Origin: Oopsacas minuta
Lineage: Eukaryota > Porifera > Hexactinellida > Lyssacinosida > Leucopsacidae
Length of the DNA stretch: 64,000 bases
Reading direction: 5' to 3'
NCBI GenBank assembly: GCA_024704765.1
Contig: JAKMXF010000309.1
Coordinates: forward strand, 124,001-188,000
The position numbers and the translations under genes are program-made. Under the pieces are notes generated by a model. That model was not told where the DNA came from. It saw only the letters and a list, made by a program, of their open reading frames with translations, and made no database searches. This document shows, piece by piece, positions 52,501 to 63,725 of the stretch (its first letter is position 1; each line of letters begins with the position of its first letter).

Positions 52501-55500
52501 AGCTCGAGCCTCTTGGTCGTACAGGATCTGAGGGGGCTGTAGGACACGTCCATCAACACGAAGCATTTCTGGTTTGGTACTTACACCGTAATGAGCTTGT
52601 ACCTAGGAGAGATCTCAATCTCTAAATATGATCATATGAAAGCAATATTACCATCGTAAATACACAGTTAATACCAAATATTATAATATATATAAACACT
52701 TAATCATTCCTATTTAATGAGGTATGCTACATCACCCAGCGCACAAAATTATTCACCTGTGGAATGTGGACCCCCTCCCATAGACAGCAATACAAATTAT
52801 GTTGACACCTTGCTATCGTCCTTGGAACTTGGGAACAGCTGCACTACATATATATATATCCCGTCAAATATGTTCTATACACTCTGGCCATATATAGGAA
52901 TAGTTAAGTGTTCATAGCATAAGGCGAAATCACTCATAACACATAATAGCTAGCCAATTCTGATTTAATGACGTCACAAACCATAACACAAGCGAAAGTT
53001 TGCGCCTTTTGCTAATACAGTAAATTCCCGTTAAAACGAAGTGATTCATTACTCCCTTATAATGAGAGATTTCGCATTTGCTTGTAACATATATTATCAG
53101 ATATTGAATATTAACTGTGTATAAACTAACGATAGCATAGTTGGTATATATCCATATATTACGATACCTCATCAGTTCGTCCTAGTACATTCCTAGCAAT
53201 CTCATTTATCATATCTCTCCTTTCAGGTGCAGGCCTTGCTGCGAATTTTAACATTTTTGTAGTTTGTTCAGATTCTAATTCCTGACCACTTCTCTGGGCA
53301 TCTTTAATCAGACATAATTCTATTGGTAATGCTACTCTCTTGCCGGCAGAATTAGCTGTGGGAGGTTTTCCTAAAATATAATTAATTCCAGTAGATCAAA
53401 GTTAAGAGTACTGACGTCATGAGATGCGTCATAACGAGGGTATCAGGGTTTTAAAGTTAATATTGCCTGAGACTGGGTAAGGTAACTTTCGGATATTTCT
53501 AAAGTTGAATATTAAGTCATAATTGTGAATTTTCGGAAAGACTTGGACCAGTCTGAATCAAGCCCAAATATCCCAGGGGTCTTCCAGTTTGTTCAATGAA
53601 TTCTGGACACTTTTTAATAGGATATGTCCTCAGATGCGAATCGATGTGGATGGATAACAAATTTTACTGAGGTTTAGAAGATGCATAAAATGAGTAATTT
53701 AAGATAGTGTGATATATGCATTTTCAAACAATCGAATTCGAGTCCTTTCTGCAGAAATGCCAACTCTTACGGTTATTCTGTGAGTTCCACGGATTTCTCA
53801 CATATTTCAGAAGGTTACTCACGGATTGTTGAGACGCTAGGTTGGCATCTCTGCTTTTTATGACGCGATCATGATTGAACTATTCATAAGAATGAACCAT
53901 TCTTCAACGAACAGTGAATATCAGGCGAAAACACTTCAAATTTACAAACAAACAAACTTAAGACTTACCGACATTAATACAAGGTATGTGTGGATGTTTA
54001 AGGCGTATTTTATACTGCTGTAAGAAATATTGCTCCACACTAATTTTGTTACCGTCTTTTTCAAATATTTCATCTCTAGCTGATTTCAATAGCACACTAC
54101 CTCTACTCACAATCCTACTTCTCTTTGGGTATTGTAAGTGAGATGAAATAACATGTAAACTATTGAGATGATCACTAATTTTGTGTGAATATTTCCGGTT
54201 ATTCGGGTCAAATGCCAAGTTTATATCCTTAGTGTCTAGCATGTTTAGGATAAATTCGAGTAGTGGCAGGGGTTTAACGAATACTCCACATGTCTTATCA
54301 ATATTTATATATGGTTTCCACTGGCCAGGACGGACTGATTGGGAGAAACCATCCCAAATCCAACGGCCACGTCCAATGTCATTGAATTCTTCAAATCTCT
54401 GTGGTTTGTAAAAGAAACTTCGACCCATTGAAACTGCTTGCGATTTAGGGAGTTCCTTTAGGATTATGTCAATTGCAGTTATTGCTTCTTGTAAGAGATC
54501 GAGTTCATGTTCTCGTTCTACTCCAGTTTTATAGTTTTCAGTTCTGTTAACGAAATGTTGCAGGATTGAGAGATCCACTCTAAAATAGAAAAAATATATA
54601 AATACGTCACACGCTGTATAATCCAACCTCAGGGTTCAAACGAGGTATTAGGGGTGCCGATAATCGCTACTCAGTTTCCCTGTTTCTAGCAAATTCCCCG
54701 TTTGTGGAGGTTCATTTGTCTGGGTCAAGGAATTTGCTCTATTAGAAGTTCCTCGTTTTCTACAGGCCCTGATCATGGAGCTTACACGGTATTGTAACAT
54801 TTCGTAAGCGACGGCGCCATTCAATGCTTAATATGTCAATTGGAATATGTTACTAATAATTACGTATATTAGAATGTCCTGGATTTGTCCTAACTTGTAA
54901 TTGAAATTTTGGAGAATCTCTGTCAAGAGACCGGAAATAATGCTTTGGGTCTTCCCCTAACTACCATGACAGAACTTGGAACCCAAATATGATTGAGTTT
55001 AGATGTAACTTGTAACAGATACACGTTTGATATTAAATTTATACAGAAAACAGTATAATATCAGACATATAATAGAATATCTGTAGACAATACTCACTAG
55101 CATAACTCACAACAATAATTCTATCTTTATCATCTATTGTAATACCAGTTGGATCAGGAGTAGAGATTTTGTGGATACATTCATATTTAGAATTGAAAAT
55201 ATGAATAGAATCAGAATCATAATCTGAGAATAGAATATTATCAGAATTGTCTAGAAAGAAGAACCAGGGAGATATCACTTGCTGTCCTTCTCCTCTAGAA
55301 ATGATATTCTTCTGTAGAACTAGATCTTTATTGAAAATGTGTATACAAGGATTTGATCATCCAGGATAAAAATGTTGTCTCGATTAAGTTTGATATCAAG
55401 TGGTTCTGTGAGAATATCTTTACCAAACTGAGACTTGTAATGAAGGCTATCTGAGAGTATTTGAATGCGATTGTTACTACTATCACAAATGTAAACATCT

Positions 55501-58500
55501 CCATTTGATTCATCGATTGTTATACCCCAAGGATAATTAAACTCTAACTCTCCGTCTCCAGATACACCAACTCTGGAAATAAACTTTCCATCTAGCTGAT
55601 AGTTCATTATACAGTGGCTAGATTGAGAAATAAGAATTCTATTCCTACAAATAGCTAAACACATCGGGTAGTTCATTTGACCATTACCATTACTATCTCC
55701 GAATTTGAATAAATACTTAGCAGTACTGTCAAACACTTTAACACAATGATTCCATTGATCTGCTACATAAATATTTCCAGTTTGGTTATCGATTTTAACA
55801 CCAAGTGGATTGTAAAGTTTTTCATTTCCACTTCCTTTCTTACAAACACTCACTAGAGGTTGTTTCTTGCTTGTATAATCAATTCCTCTTACTTTATTAA
55901 CAAAATCTCCCAACTTGTTTACTTCACCAAATGTTGATTGTATTTCCTTCCTTACTCGACCCAATTCTAACTCAAAAGTATCTTCCGAATTTTCTCTATT
56001 CTCTTTATCTCTCGGAGGATTAGCTGTAGCCATTCGCTTTACTTTTCCCAGTTGTAACTTACAAATTTGTATAAATTCAATAATTCCAATTCAATTAAAA
56101 TACACTAAATGATATGACTAATAAGTTCGTAATAATTAATTATATCGTAATAGGAAAATCCTCTAATTGTATTAACACACAGGTATAACGAATCTAATAT
56201 AAATGAATTATGCTATTAATAGATTATTCCTAATATTAGAGATATAATTACGAACTTATTAGTCATATCATTTAGTGTATTTTAATTGAATTGGAATTAT
56301 TGAATTTATACAAATTTGTAAGTTACAACTGGAAAAGTAAAGCGAATGGCTACAGTAATCCTCCGAGAGATAAAGAGAATAGAGAAAATCGGAAGATACT
56401 TTTGAGTTAGAATTGGGTCGAGTAAGGGAGGAAATACAATCAACATTTGGTGAAGTAAACAAGTTGGGAGATTTTGTTGATAAAGTAAGAGGAATTGATT
56501 ATACAAGCAAGAAACAACCTCTAGTGAGTGTTTGTAAGAAAGGAAGTGGAAATGAAAAACTTTACAATCCACTTGATGTTAAAATCGATAACCAAACTGG
56601 AAATATTTATGTAGCAGATCAATGGAATCATTGTGTTAAAGTGTTTGACAGTACTACTAAGTATTTATTCAAATTCGGAGATAGTAATGGTAATGGTCAA
56701 ATGAACTACCCGATGTGTTTAGCTATTTGTAGGAATAGAGTTTTCATTTCTGAATTTAGACACTTATAATGAACTATCAGCTAGATGGAAAGTTTATTTC
56801 CAGAGTTGGTGTATCTGGAGACGGAGAGTTAGAGTTTAATTATCCTTGGGGCATGACAATCGATGAATCAAATGGAGATGTTTACATTTGTGATAATAGT
56901 AACAATCGCATTCAAATACTCTCAGATAACCTTCATTACAAGTCTCAGTTTGGTAAAGATATTCTCACAGAACCACTTGGTATCAAACTTAATCGAAACA
57001 ACATTTTTATCCTGGATCGATCAAATCCTTGTATACACATTTTCAATAAAGATCTAGTCCTACAGAAGAATATCATTTCTAGAGGAGAAGAACAGCAAGT
57101 GATATCTCCCTGGTTCTTCTTTCTAGACAATTCTGATAATATTCTATTCTCAGATTATGATTATGATTCTATTCATATTTTCAATTCTAAATATGAATGT
57201 ATCCACAAAATCTCTATCACTACCCATCAGGTGGATAACAATAGATGATAAAATAGAATTATTGTTGTATCTGGGAATTGTGTACGCATATTCTAATACT
57301 TTGCTAACTATGGATTGAATTTTGTTTGTTTAATTAAACTTTAGAAGATCATTGAATTAGAGAATGAATTATTACATATGTCATACATTTCTATAGAAAA
57401 GTATAGAGGCAGTGTTTCCCCCAAAGCGAGTTAAGCGTGTCAAATAACGCGATATAATATCTAGTTGTGTTAAAAATGAACACTATGCAAAGGATTTAAT
57501 AAGTATATAAGCGACAGAGCACCACACAATCCCAACATGAGCTCTTTCCAAAAATTCTATGGGAAACACACTGATAGTGGGGGTGGTGAATAATTTATGG
57601 GCCGGGACCGGACCGCTGCAATTCTATTAATGTAGTAGTAATTGAATTCAATAATATTTAGATCATTTCATCATATTTGGATTCAAAGTTCAGTCATAGA
57701 CATGGATCGGAAAGTTACACCTTTTCCAGAAGATCTCGAAGTGGGGAGATTGAGCCCAGGCCTAATATTAGGTTCTTCGTCGTCCCGATTCTTCGCTTTC
57801 AGAGGTAGTTCAAAATACCCGCTTATATCAAAGTTGAAATTGTATAAATATAGTCTCAAACAGTCAAAGGAACCTAATTTTATCTCTGGATTTTCAATAT
57901 TTACCCTGGAGAATAAAAAACTAACTTGTTTGCAGGTTTGAGAATTACATGAGCTTTCCTTTTAACTCCATTCCTTCCATCCTCTGGATCTCTCCATTCT
58001 ACTACATGTTTCAATAAGGGAGATGATCCCATTAACTGTCGTTTTGTGTACATGATAGCTCTACCATCATATATTGGATGTTCGTTAGGATAGATTGATT
58101 TACATTCATCGAGAAACATATTCATAACGTAACGTTTCTCGTCTCTATCCGTCATACCGTTTCCTTCATAACCTTTTGGAAAATATAGGATAAGAATAGC
58201 TGAAACGTATAAGAGTGTTGTTTCGACAAAGTAGACCTCTCTATATACTTTTTAGATAATTAACCATGGATGGTGGATTTAACGTATTTTTAGTTAGGCC
58301 ACTGTTAATGAGAAACTTGTTTCAGCTCCACATGAGATCCACCTGACTATGTATACGGGCGCGCGACTCATTATCTTTATCTCATTATTTTGTGACGTAA
58401 CAGCGGGAAAAATGGTTCATTCATAAAAATATGAAAATGACTGAAGTTGATATTGTACGCTGGACGACAAAAAGTGACCTACATTGTACTATTGATGTTC

Positions 58501-59648
58501 GACGTTTGTGCATAGGTCCGCGGGTCTTATCATATCATTTATCAAATTTACACACGTTTTGGTATGTAGATATTTCAAAGTAATGCTAAATTCATTGTTT
58601 CCAAGGCTAATTAGGGATAATCGAGTATACAGATATCCAAAATTTGATATTTTTAACATTCTTTCTACAAATTTTTGGAAGATTTTGTCATACGTAATAA
58701 GATCCAATAAATTGCAATAATTTCCTTATATGGAAGTGACATGGCCATTGCCTGTGTTGAAGGAATCTGGTATAGAATAATTCCTAATTATTTAAAACAC
58801 ACCTTTTCTCTGCACCATTTCCTCAGTGAATACCTTAACATCATATTGTATTATTTCTCTGCATTTAACTTCTAACTGAAAGAAGTTTACTAGTAATGGT
58901 ATTTTCCTTCCAATCTTTCCAAAGTCTGGCCTTTTTGGTGGAAAGAAATTCTTCTCTGTTTGCACAATAGAAATTTGGATACAGGTGTAGCACCAGGTGA
59001 ACCTCTTGCTATAGACAGAAAATGGTAAATTAAAAAATACATAGTAATTTCAAGATTTTGCTTATGGTATGAACATGATCTATGAAACATGATCAATGAA
59101 TTTAACTTTTGACATTAAATTTTGACTTTTGGCATGAATTATGAACTTTTGAATGAAAATAGCATGGAATTTTAACTTTTGACAATAATATTTTGCTTAT
59201 GACATGAACTTTCGTTTTGGCAGGAATATAGCATGAACTTTCGAGTTTGTGAAATGAACACTGTGGGTATATCATCTGGCAACGCTGCCATGAAGATTTC
59301 GAAATTATATAAATAGTTATATACTATGATATCATAGCTTAATATTGGAGCAAATATATATTTTCGAGTTATCTTACCAGGTAGAGCAGGTTCAGAAGGT
59401 ACAGCAATTTCCCCGGTAGGCATAGAACTTGTGATAGTAGGTTCTAGCTGTAATTGCTGTAGCGAAGCAGTAGGTAATTGAGAGCTTGATGTAGGGTCAC
59501 TCAGTGAGGAGGTAGAAGGTGACCCACCCCCAGAGTTAGGACTTGAGCTATCGGATGATGGGGGAGAGCTGTTTTTTCCACGCCTTCCGCGCCTCTTTCT
59601 CCCACCATTTCCACCAGTTGCACCATCTTGTTGATTAGGCTGATCCAT
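49585..59648 (-). CDS. Argonaute protein (Ago clade), slicer-competent, 8 exons
   Basis: Exons 59648-59378, 58955-58803, 58172-57926, 54579-53969, 53370-53168, 52602-52026, 51306-50991 and 50143-49585 all have GT-AG borders and matching phases, and join to 978 residues. Exon 1 is low-complexity with a basic RKRRGRRGK patch. Exons 2-3 give the N domain (PPKRPDFGKIGRKIPLLVN), exons 4-5 the linker and PAZ domain (ELPKSQAVSMGRSFFY, HPHIPCINVG), exon 6 MID, and exons 6-8 PIWI. The catalytic tetrad reads D705 (GADVNHP), E761 (RKEIII), D794 (YYRDGVSEGQ) and H932 (YYSHWVAF), so slicing is expected. The C-terminus MYWA resembles the usual MYFA of microRNA/siRNA Argonautes. It loads small RNAs and silences targets. 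Intron 3 is unusually long and holds an inverted repeat. Confidence 0.95.
51749..51836 (+). repeat. copy of the ggttgaaaccg palindromic repeat family, in Argonaute intron 6
   Basis: aaggttgaaaccg at the left and cggttggtaacctt at the right are imperfect inverted ends. tattcatgaatag lies between. The longest of the three copies in the window. Confidence 0.65.
53751..53854. repeat. short inverted-repeat element in Argonaute intron 4
   Basis: gcagaaatgccaactc at the left and ggttggcatctctgc at the right are imperfect inverted ends about 100 bases apart, with ctcac-gat words between. Non-coding. Confidence 0.5.
55039..56033 (-). pseudogene. NHL-repeat protein gene, sense within Argonaute intron 3, one frameshift
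   Basis: From the ATG at 56033 it encodes a coiled coil (EVNKLGDFVNKVRGIDYTSK) and NHL repeats (YNPLGVKIDNQTGNIYVADQ, YPMCLAICRNRILISQ, YPWGITIDESNGDVYICDSS). At about 55360 one base is missing against its sister copy (ctggatgatcaaat against ctggatcgatcaaat), which shifts the frame. The last blades (WFFFLDNSDNILFSDYDSDS, GITIDDKDRIIVVSY) follow in another frame to 55039. All other codons look intact, so decay is recent or the base is an error. Confidence 0.8.
55110..56133. repeat. left arm of the NHL inverted repeat in Argonaute intron 3
   Basis: The reverse complement of 56247-57270, with few differences over ~1 kb. It covers the NHL gene and ~100 bases upstream of its start. Inner border aagttcgtaat at 56133. 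Confidence 0.9.
56134..56246. other. 113-base loop of the NHL inverted repeat
   Basis: AT-rich unique sequence between the arms, without an open frame. A hairpin transcript of this locus would have this as its loop. Confidence 0.8.
56247..57270. repeat. right arm of the NHL inverted repeat in Argonaute intron 3
   Basis: Begins attacgaactt at 56247, complementary to the inner end of the left arm, and matches it to about 57270, where similarity fades. Confidence 0.9.
56346..57267 (+). pseudogene. NHL-repeat protein gene, antisense within Argonaute intron 3, several frameshifts
   Basis: The plus-strand sister of 55039-56033. It has two single-base deletions near the start (gctacagtaatcc against gctacagctaatcc; gaaaatcgg against gaaaattcgg), so the ATG at 56346 soon meets a TGA. 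A third missing base (cacttataatgaac against cactgtataatgaac) lies near 56767. Near 57225 the last blade is also altered. The remaining blades are near-identical to the sister copy. It cannot encode the full protein. Confidence 0.88.
59035..59262. repeat. degenerate tandem of catgaacttttga-type units in Argonaute intron 1
   Basis: Roughly ten loosely spaced units such as tgaatttaacttttgacat, catgaattatgaacttttga and gacatgaactttcg occur in the first intron. Related words are at 30870-30930 and 47710-47815. A simple low-complexity repeat. Confidence 0.55.
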
Positions 59649-61308
59649 GACACAGTAGTAAATATTTAAGCTAGGCTTGATCTTGAATAAATTTCAAAAT
59701 AGGTTCCCATACTTTTGTAGCTTGGGATATGACAATGGGGGTGAAGTCTTTAAAAAAATATTGTGAACATGAATTCATTACTAGTGAGCCCTAGAAGTGT
59801 CGAAATCGAGTGTTTTTGCCGCTGCAAAATGTATGAAGAAAAATACTAAAAAACATTATTTCTACTAGTGAAGTTATGGTGTGACGAATTGTCTTGAGAT
59901 ACAATTTTCCGAGAAGAGGGCTGTCTAACCTACATTCATGCAATTTTGGGCATATAAACAGACTCATAGTTTTTGAGATATGTCCATGCAAAGTGGTTGC
60001 GCATGAACAATGTGGCACACTGTATTTTGTTAAATTTCAAGTTTCCATTGTAAATACCTCTAGAGATTATTCTTAGGGTCTACATGTAAATAATTGTCGA
60101 TTGGGTGGGGAGGTTATACGAGGATCCAAATTTACTCTAATGACTATTAATAGTATTCTAAGGAACTGATTTACTTATCTGGAAACTCTTATAAGTACGA
60201 GAATTCCTTCAGCGACTATTGAATAAGAATAGCAATTACCTGTGGCTAAATCCTTATAAGTTAAAAATAGCTTAAATACAAATTGCAATGGTTAATCTAC
60301 GTATATAAGATTGGAATGATTGAAAATCACGCAATAAGTCACAAAGACAAACAAGAAGCCAAATATACGTTTGGCATACATCATAGCAATAAGCAAAAAT
60401 TTGGCTGAATAATACTTACCATTCCAGCTATTCGGCAAAAAGTAGTAATGGAGTCTTATAATATAAAATCTTAAATCACCGTCTGTGCCGACGTGAAATT
60501 TTACCGAATTAATTCTAGTGGATTATTGAAACTATATTATTCTAGTAAATTTCCGTTTTAGCAAAGAAAGATAAAATTGAATTTTACTAATCTTATTAGG
60601 CATAGAAAATGTTGAAATCGAATTCTATTTTAACAAGTGGAAGCTAATCTCTATGAAAATGTAGCTAATGACATGAATTCCCTCAAAACACACTTTTGGG
60701 ACAATTTGTTGTAATTTAGCTTTTAGGCTTGCGGACTAGCAATTAAAGGGTTCGTCTAACGGGCAATTATCGTTTCGAACGATGAACACGGTTACCATGG
60801 AAATACCCAATACATACAACATTGAAAGGTCATTTTCAAAGAATCCTGAAAAATGTACCTTTGATGTTATTAAAATAATTCTTCCAGATCAGTGGTCCTT
60901 AACCTGTGGTCCGCGAAGGCTTGAATTTTATATTAAATGACCCGCGAGCGAAAAACGCCAAGAACCACTATTCTAGATGGTGGTGGCAAATTCTTATTCA
61001 CAAGTCTTGGAGCATTTTCTACCCCAGGCGCCTATCCAAGCCGCCAGGTATATTCAGGGAAAAATGGTATTTAAAATAACCAAATTAGATATTACTTAAT
61101 ATGACCAAAATTGTGATAAATACATAAACATTCACCATAATCAACAACAACAACACACACACACAAAATGGATGTACAACAATAATAGTAATGTACTGCT
61201 ACAGTTTTGAATAGCATGCACTCTTAGTGTCTATCTTTACAAACCTTATCTCACTATAATATCTATACACAAAATAATTAGAGAATATATTTTTAATTAC
61301 TTTTTTGG
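59649..61308. other. intergenic, 1.66 kb, Argonaute promoter side, repeats
   Basis: No gene recognised; the frames of 60-75 codons here have no similarity. Contains a worn relative of the 799-948 element (about 60765-60885), the hAT-like element at 60890-60970, and a short CA microsatellite near 61147-61160. The Argonaute promoter should lie just right of 59648 and the 3' UTR of the ZDHHC17-like gene just left of 61309. Confidence 0.5.
60890..60970. repeat. 81-bp hAT-like MITE
   Basis: Left end cagtggtccttaacctgtgg and right end (complement) tagtggttcttggcg match the widespread hAT end type. Flanked by ttccagat (60882-60889) and ttctagat (60971-60978), an 8-bp target duplication with one mismatch. 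Non-coding. Confidence 0.75.
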
Positions 61309-63429
61309 CTACTTTTGAACTTCAAAACTGCGTTCATCAACTGAATACTTCGTTCCTAAAAGTTGTTCATGGAGTTCTGGTTCATCTCGTAAGATGCGAG
61401 ACATCTTATCACGCAATTCTGGTTTCTGTATTAGCTCATTACTGAAATTCGCCTTTACTTGTGGGTTAGTTTTTAACGCATGTACCATACTAGATCTTAA
61501 ACGTTCGTCATTTAATACTGCACCCAGTTTGAGTTGGCTGCCAACTGGGTTGGCGCTTCCTTTTTCATGAGCACGCCTAGCCGGATGGTTAAGAGGGAGG
61601 CCAGCTATATTTCCACGAACCTTAAGTGCTTCATCCGGCAATTCAAAAAGCGTAAAATAATTGATATCTCTTGGGCTTATAAATGGACAAAATTTAATAC
61701 CATACATGTCAATAAAATTGCCCATTATTCCGTTATGAAAATAGCTCCTTGACTCGTTATAATTCGCGCGTAATGTATACTTATGTCTGTTCATATATTC
61801 GTTAGTTGTCTGACCGATGACTAGGTTAGCGACTAGTTGACCAACCAAAAGAAAAACTACCCAAACACACATAATCGAGGTTAATAATATCATCCAAAAT
61901 GCCCATGGTGAACACATACCAGCTTCATGCAAAGTTGGGAAATATCCTTCCGCGTTTTTAACACCATCACATTCTTGGAGGAAAAACATTACACCGTTAT
62001 AGAATAATATGCATAACATGACCGAACCACTGGTCAGGAAGGTAATGAAATAATGATGGTTCTGTACACCAATACAGTTGTCAACCCACGGACAATGATG
62101 GTCAAATTTGGCTACACAATGGTTACAAACAGGGCAGTGCTTTGATCGTAATGGTTTTCGTATTAGACAGGTTGTACAGAAATTTGAATACTTGAATTCG
62201 TTCGCTTCACACATCTGGATCACCTCAGCATATGGATCACTTTTTGATGCATGAATTATCCCAGGCGAACTCGTAGTTGATTTATAAAAGGACCACAACA
62301 TTATCACAGAAGTTGTCCATATCGTGAGTTGCCATGGCAACGTGATTGCTATGCCATTAGCAAATCCGTAAAAGAATGTTGTGAAATATGCGTAGAATAT
62401 GTAACTAGCAACGAATGAAACAAAGTATGGGAAATGTGGATAAACTGTGGGTAAAAGTAGGCTTGCAGTGAAGCATGTAAAACCGGAAATTAAGAAGAAA
62501 AACGCGAAGAATAACAGTAATTGTGTTGACATACTTGCTACGTATCCGACACTACCAATAAATAGAAACGGCAATAAACACATAAAATTTCGTGCGAAAG
62601 TTGGATTTTTTGTGATACGCTTGAAGAGGGTTGATTTGTCTTGAAATTTTATTCGCTTTTGAATTCCATCTATAACTGCCAAATGTTTGAACTCAAAAGC
62701 ATAGTCCAATGCATTTTGATTCTCTTCATTATACACGTGTAATGAAGCTTTTCCCGTTTCAATAAGAACTTCTATTGCAAGATGGTTTGCTAGCCGAATT
62801 GCATGGTGTAATGCAGTGTTACCATGGATGTCTTTCTCATTTACAGGTGAACCGAGTTTAACTAATAACCGTGTGGGATCGTAGCCGAACGAACGCGACA
62901 CGCCTAATATCAAAGGGGTCTGACCACTCACATCCTTTGAATCGAGTAATTCCGGCACTTTGGCGCCTAAATACGCGATTATATCAATGAAAGAGAACTG
63001 AGAAGCAACATGCAAGCTATTCTTCCCTTCTATATCAGCTGATCCAGCATTTGCACCATATTTTAACAGTAAAACTACCATTTTTAGATGTCCCTCCCTC
63101 GTAGCCCAATGTAACGGCGATGCGTGTAATTGTCCACCTACTGCGTTGACGTCAGCACCTTTGTGTATGAAATATTCCGCGATTTCAATGCGGTTATTAA
63201 TAGCAGCCCAATGGAGTAATGTTATACCCTCAGCATCACCAATAGTTACATCAACTCGTTGTTTTTCTATTATATCAGCACACCTTATTAGATATCCGTA
63301 TTGAGTTGCTTGGATTATATCCATAGTTGCTGGATCAGGTTTTTGAGGAGGAGGTGGGGGCTTTGAGGTTGTTGGCTTTGGAAGGGAATCGTCATCAGAT
63401 TGGTGTGTGTCTGTTTGATCATCAGACAT
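61309..63429 (-). CDS. ankyrin-repeat DHHC palmitoyltransferase, ZDHHC17/HIP14-like
   Basis: A 706-residue single open frame. Residues ~35-70 match the start of HIP14 after a Pro-rich N-terminus. Six to seven ankyrin repeats lie at ~65-270 ([42 protein letters not shown]). Four membrane segments at ~290-390 precede the DHHC cysteine-rich domain at ~405-455 ([35 protein letters not shown]), with two more segments near 470-550. The enzyme attaches palmitate to cysteines at the Golgi. Beyond the usual end it has ~90 extra residues with [28 protein letters not shown] and [10 protein letters not shown], which look like STI1-type helical repeats. ATG at 63429. It is single-exon, whereas vertebrate ZDHHC17 has many introns. 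Confidence 0.93.
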   Translation of the reverse strand: MSDDQTDTHQSDDDSLPKPTTSKPPPPPQKPDPATMDIIQATQYGYLIRCADIIEKQRVDVTIGDAEGITLLHWAAINNRIEIAEYFIHKGADVNAVGGQLHASPLHWATREGHLKMVVLLLKYGANAGSADIEGKNSLHVASQFSFIDIIAYLGAKVPELLDSKDVSGQTPLILGVSRSFGYDPTRLLVKLGSPVNEKDIHGNTALHHAIRLANHLAIEVLIETGKASLHVYNEENQNALDYAFEFKHLAVIDGIQKRIKFQDKSTLFKRITKNPTFARNFMCLLPFLFIGSVGYVASMSTQLLLFFAFFFLISGFTCFTASLLLPTVYPHFPYFVSFVASYIFYAYFTTFFYGFANGIAITLPWQLTIWTTSVIMLWSFYKSTTSSPGIIHASKSDPYAEVIQMCEANEFKYSNFCTTCLIRKPLRSKHCPVCNHCVAKFDHHCPWVDNCIGVQNHHYFITFLTSGSVMLCILFYNGVMFFLQECDGVKNAEGYFPTLHEAGMCSPWAFWMILLTSIMCVWVVFLLVGQLVANLVIGQTTNEYMNRHKYTLRANYNESRSYFHNGIMGNFIDMYGIKFCPFISPRDINYFTLFELPDEALKVRGNIAGLPLNHPARRAHEKGSANPVGSQLKLGAVLNDERLRSSMVHALKTNPQVKANFSNELIQKPELRDKMSRILRDEPELHEQLLGTKYSVDERSFEVQK

Positions 63430-63594
63430 TTGGAAATTTTGTCAATATAGCTCTAATTAGTTTGATAAATACAGTAGAATGGTTAGTACTTACTATTCTC
63501 CAAAACGAAGTATCAATCCTACACTAATTTGTATGGGAAGAAAATTGGATAAGACGTAATTTTCGTTTCCCGTGCGGGTACGTCTTTTCCGAGT

Positions 63595-63640
63595 GGACGT
63601 CGTACATCGTCCATGCCATCAAGGCATCTCCCTATCCCCC
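63595..63640 (-). repeat. inverted copy of the GC-rich dispersed repeat at 11154
   Basis: ggacgtcgtacatcgt, ccatgccatcaaggcatctccc is the reverse complement of 11154-11191 with few changes. Lies in the ~296-base gap between the ZDHHC17-like and SPT4 genes. Confidence 0.65.
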
Positions 63641-63725
63641 TTGGATACGCCCTGATATTGAACGTTTTGGTAAATCAGATAAGAAATGTACCATTAACAA
63701 ACATGTAAAATTGAAGACAAACAAA

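Larger units (their letters stand above)
54580..57925. other. Argonaute intron 3 (3.35 kb) carrying an inverted NHL pair
   Basis: The donor aag-ttagt side is at 57925 and the acceptor tctattttag at 54580. It is several times longer than the other introns of the gene. It holds the head-to-head NHL palindrome at 55110-57270 and about 530 bases of unremarkable DNA on the acceptor side (54580-55038). Since the gene is read on the minus strand, the right arm (56247-57270) is transcribed first, as antisense of its NHL gene, and the left arm second, as sense. Confidence 0.85.

Noticed and set aside
57642-57941. 99-codon plus-strand frame near Argonaute exon 3
   Set aside because: Partly antisense to the exon and otherwise intronic; no similarity.
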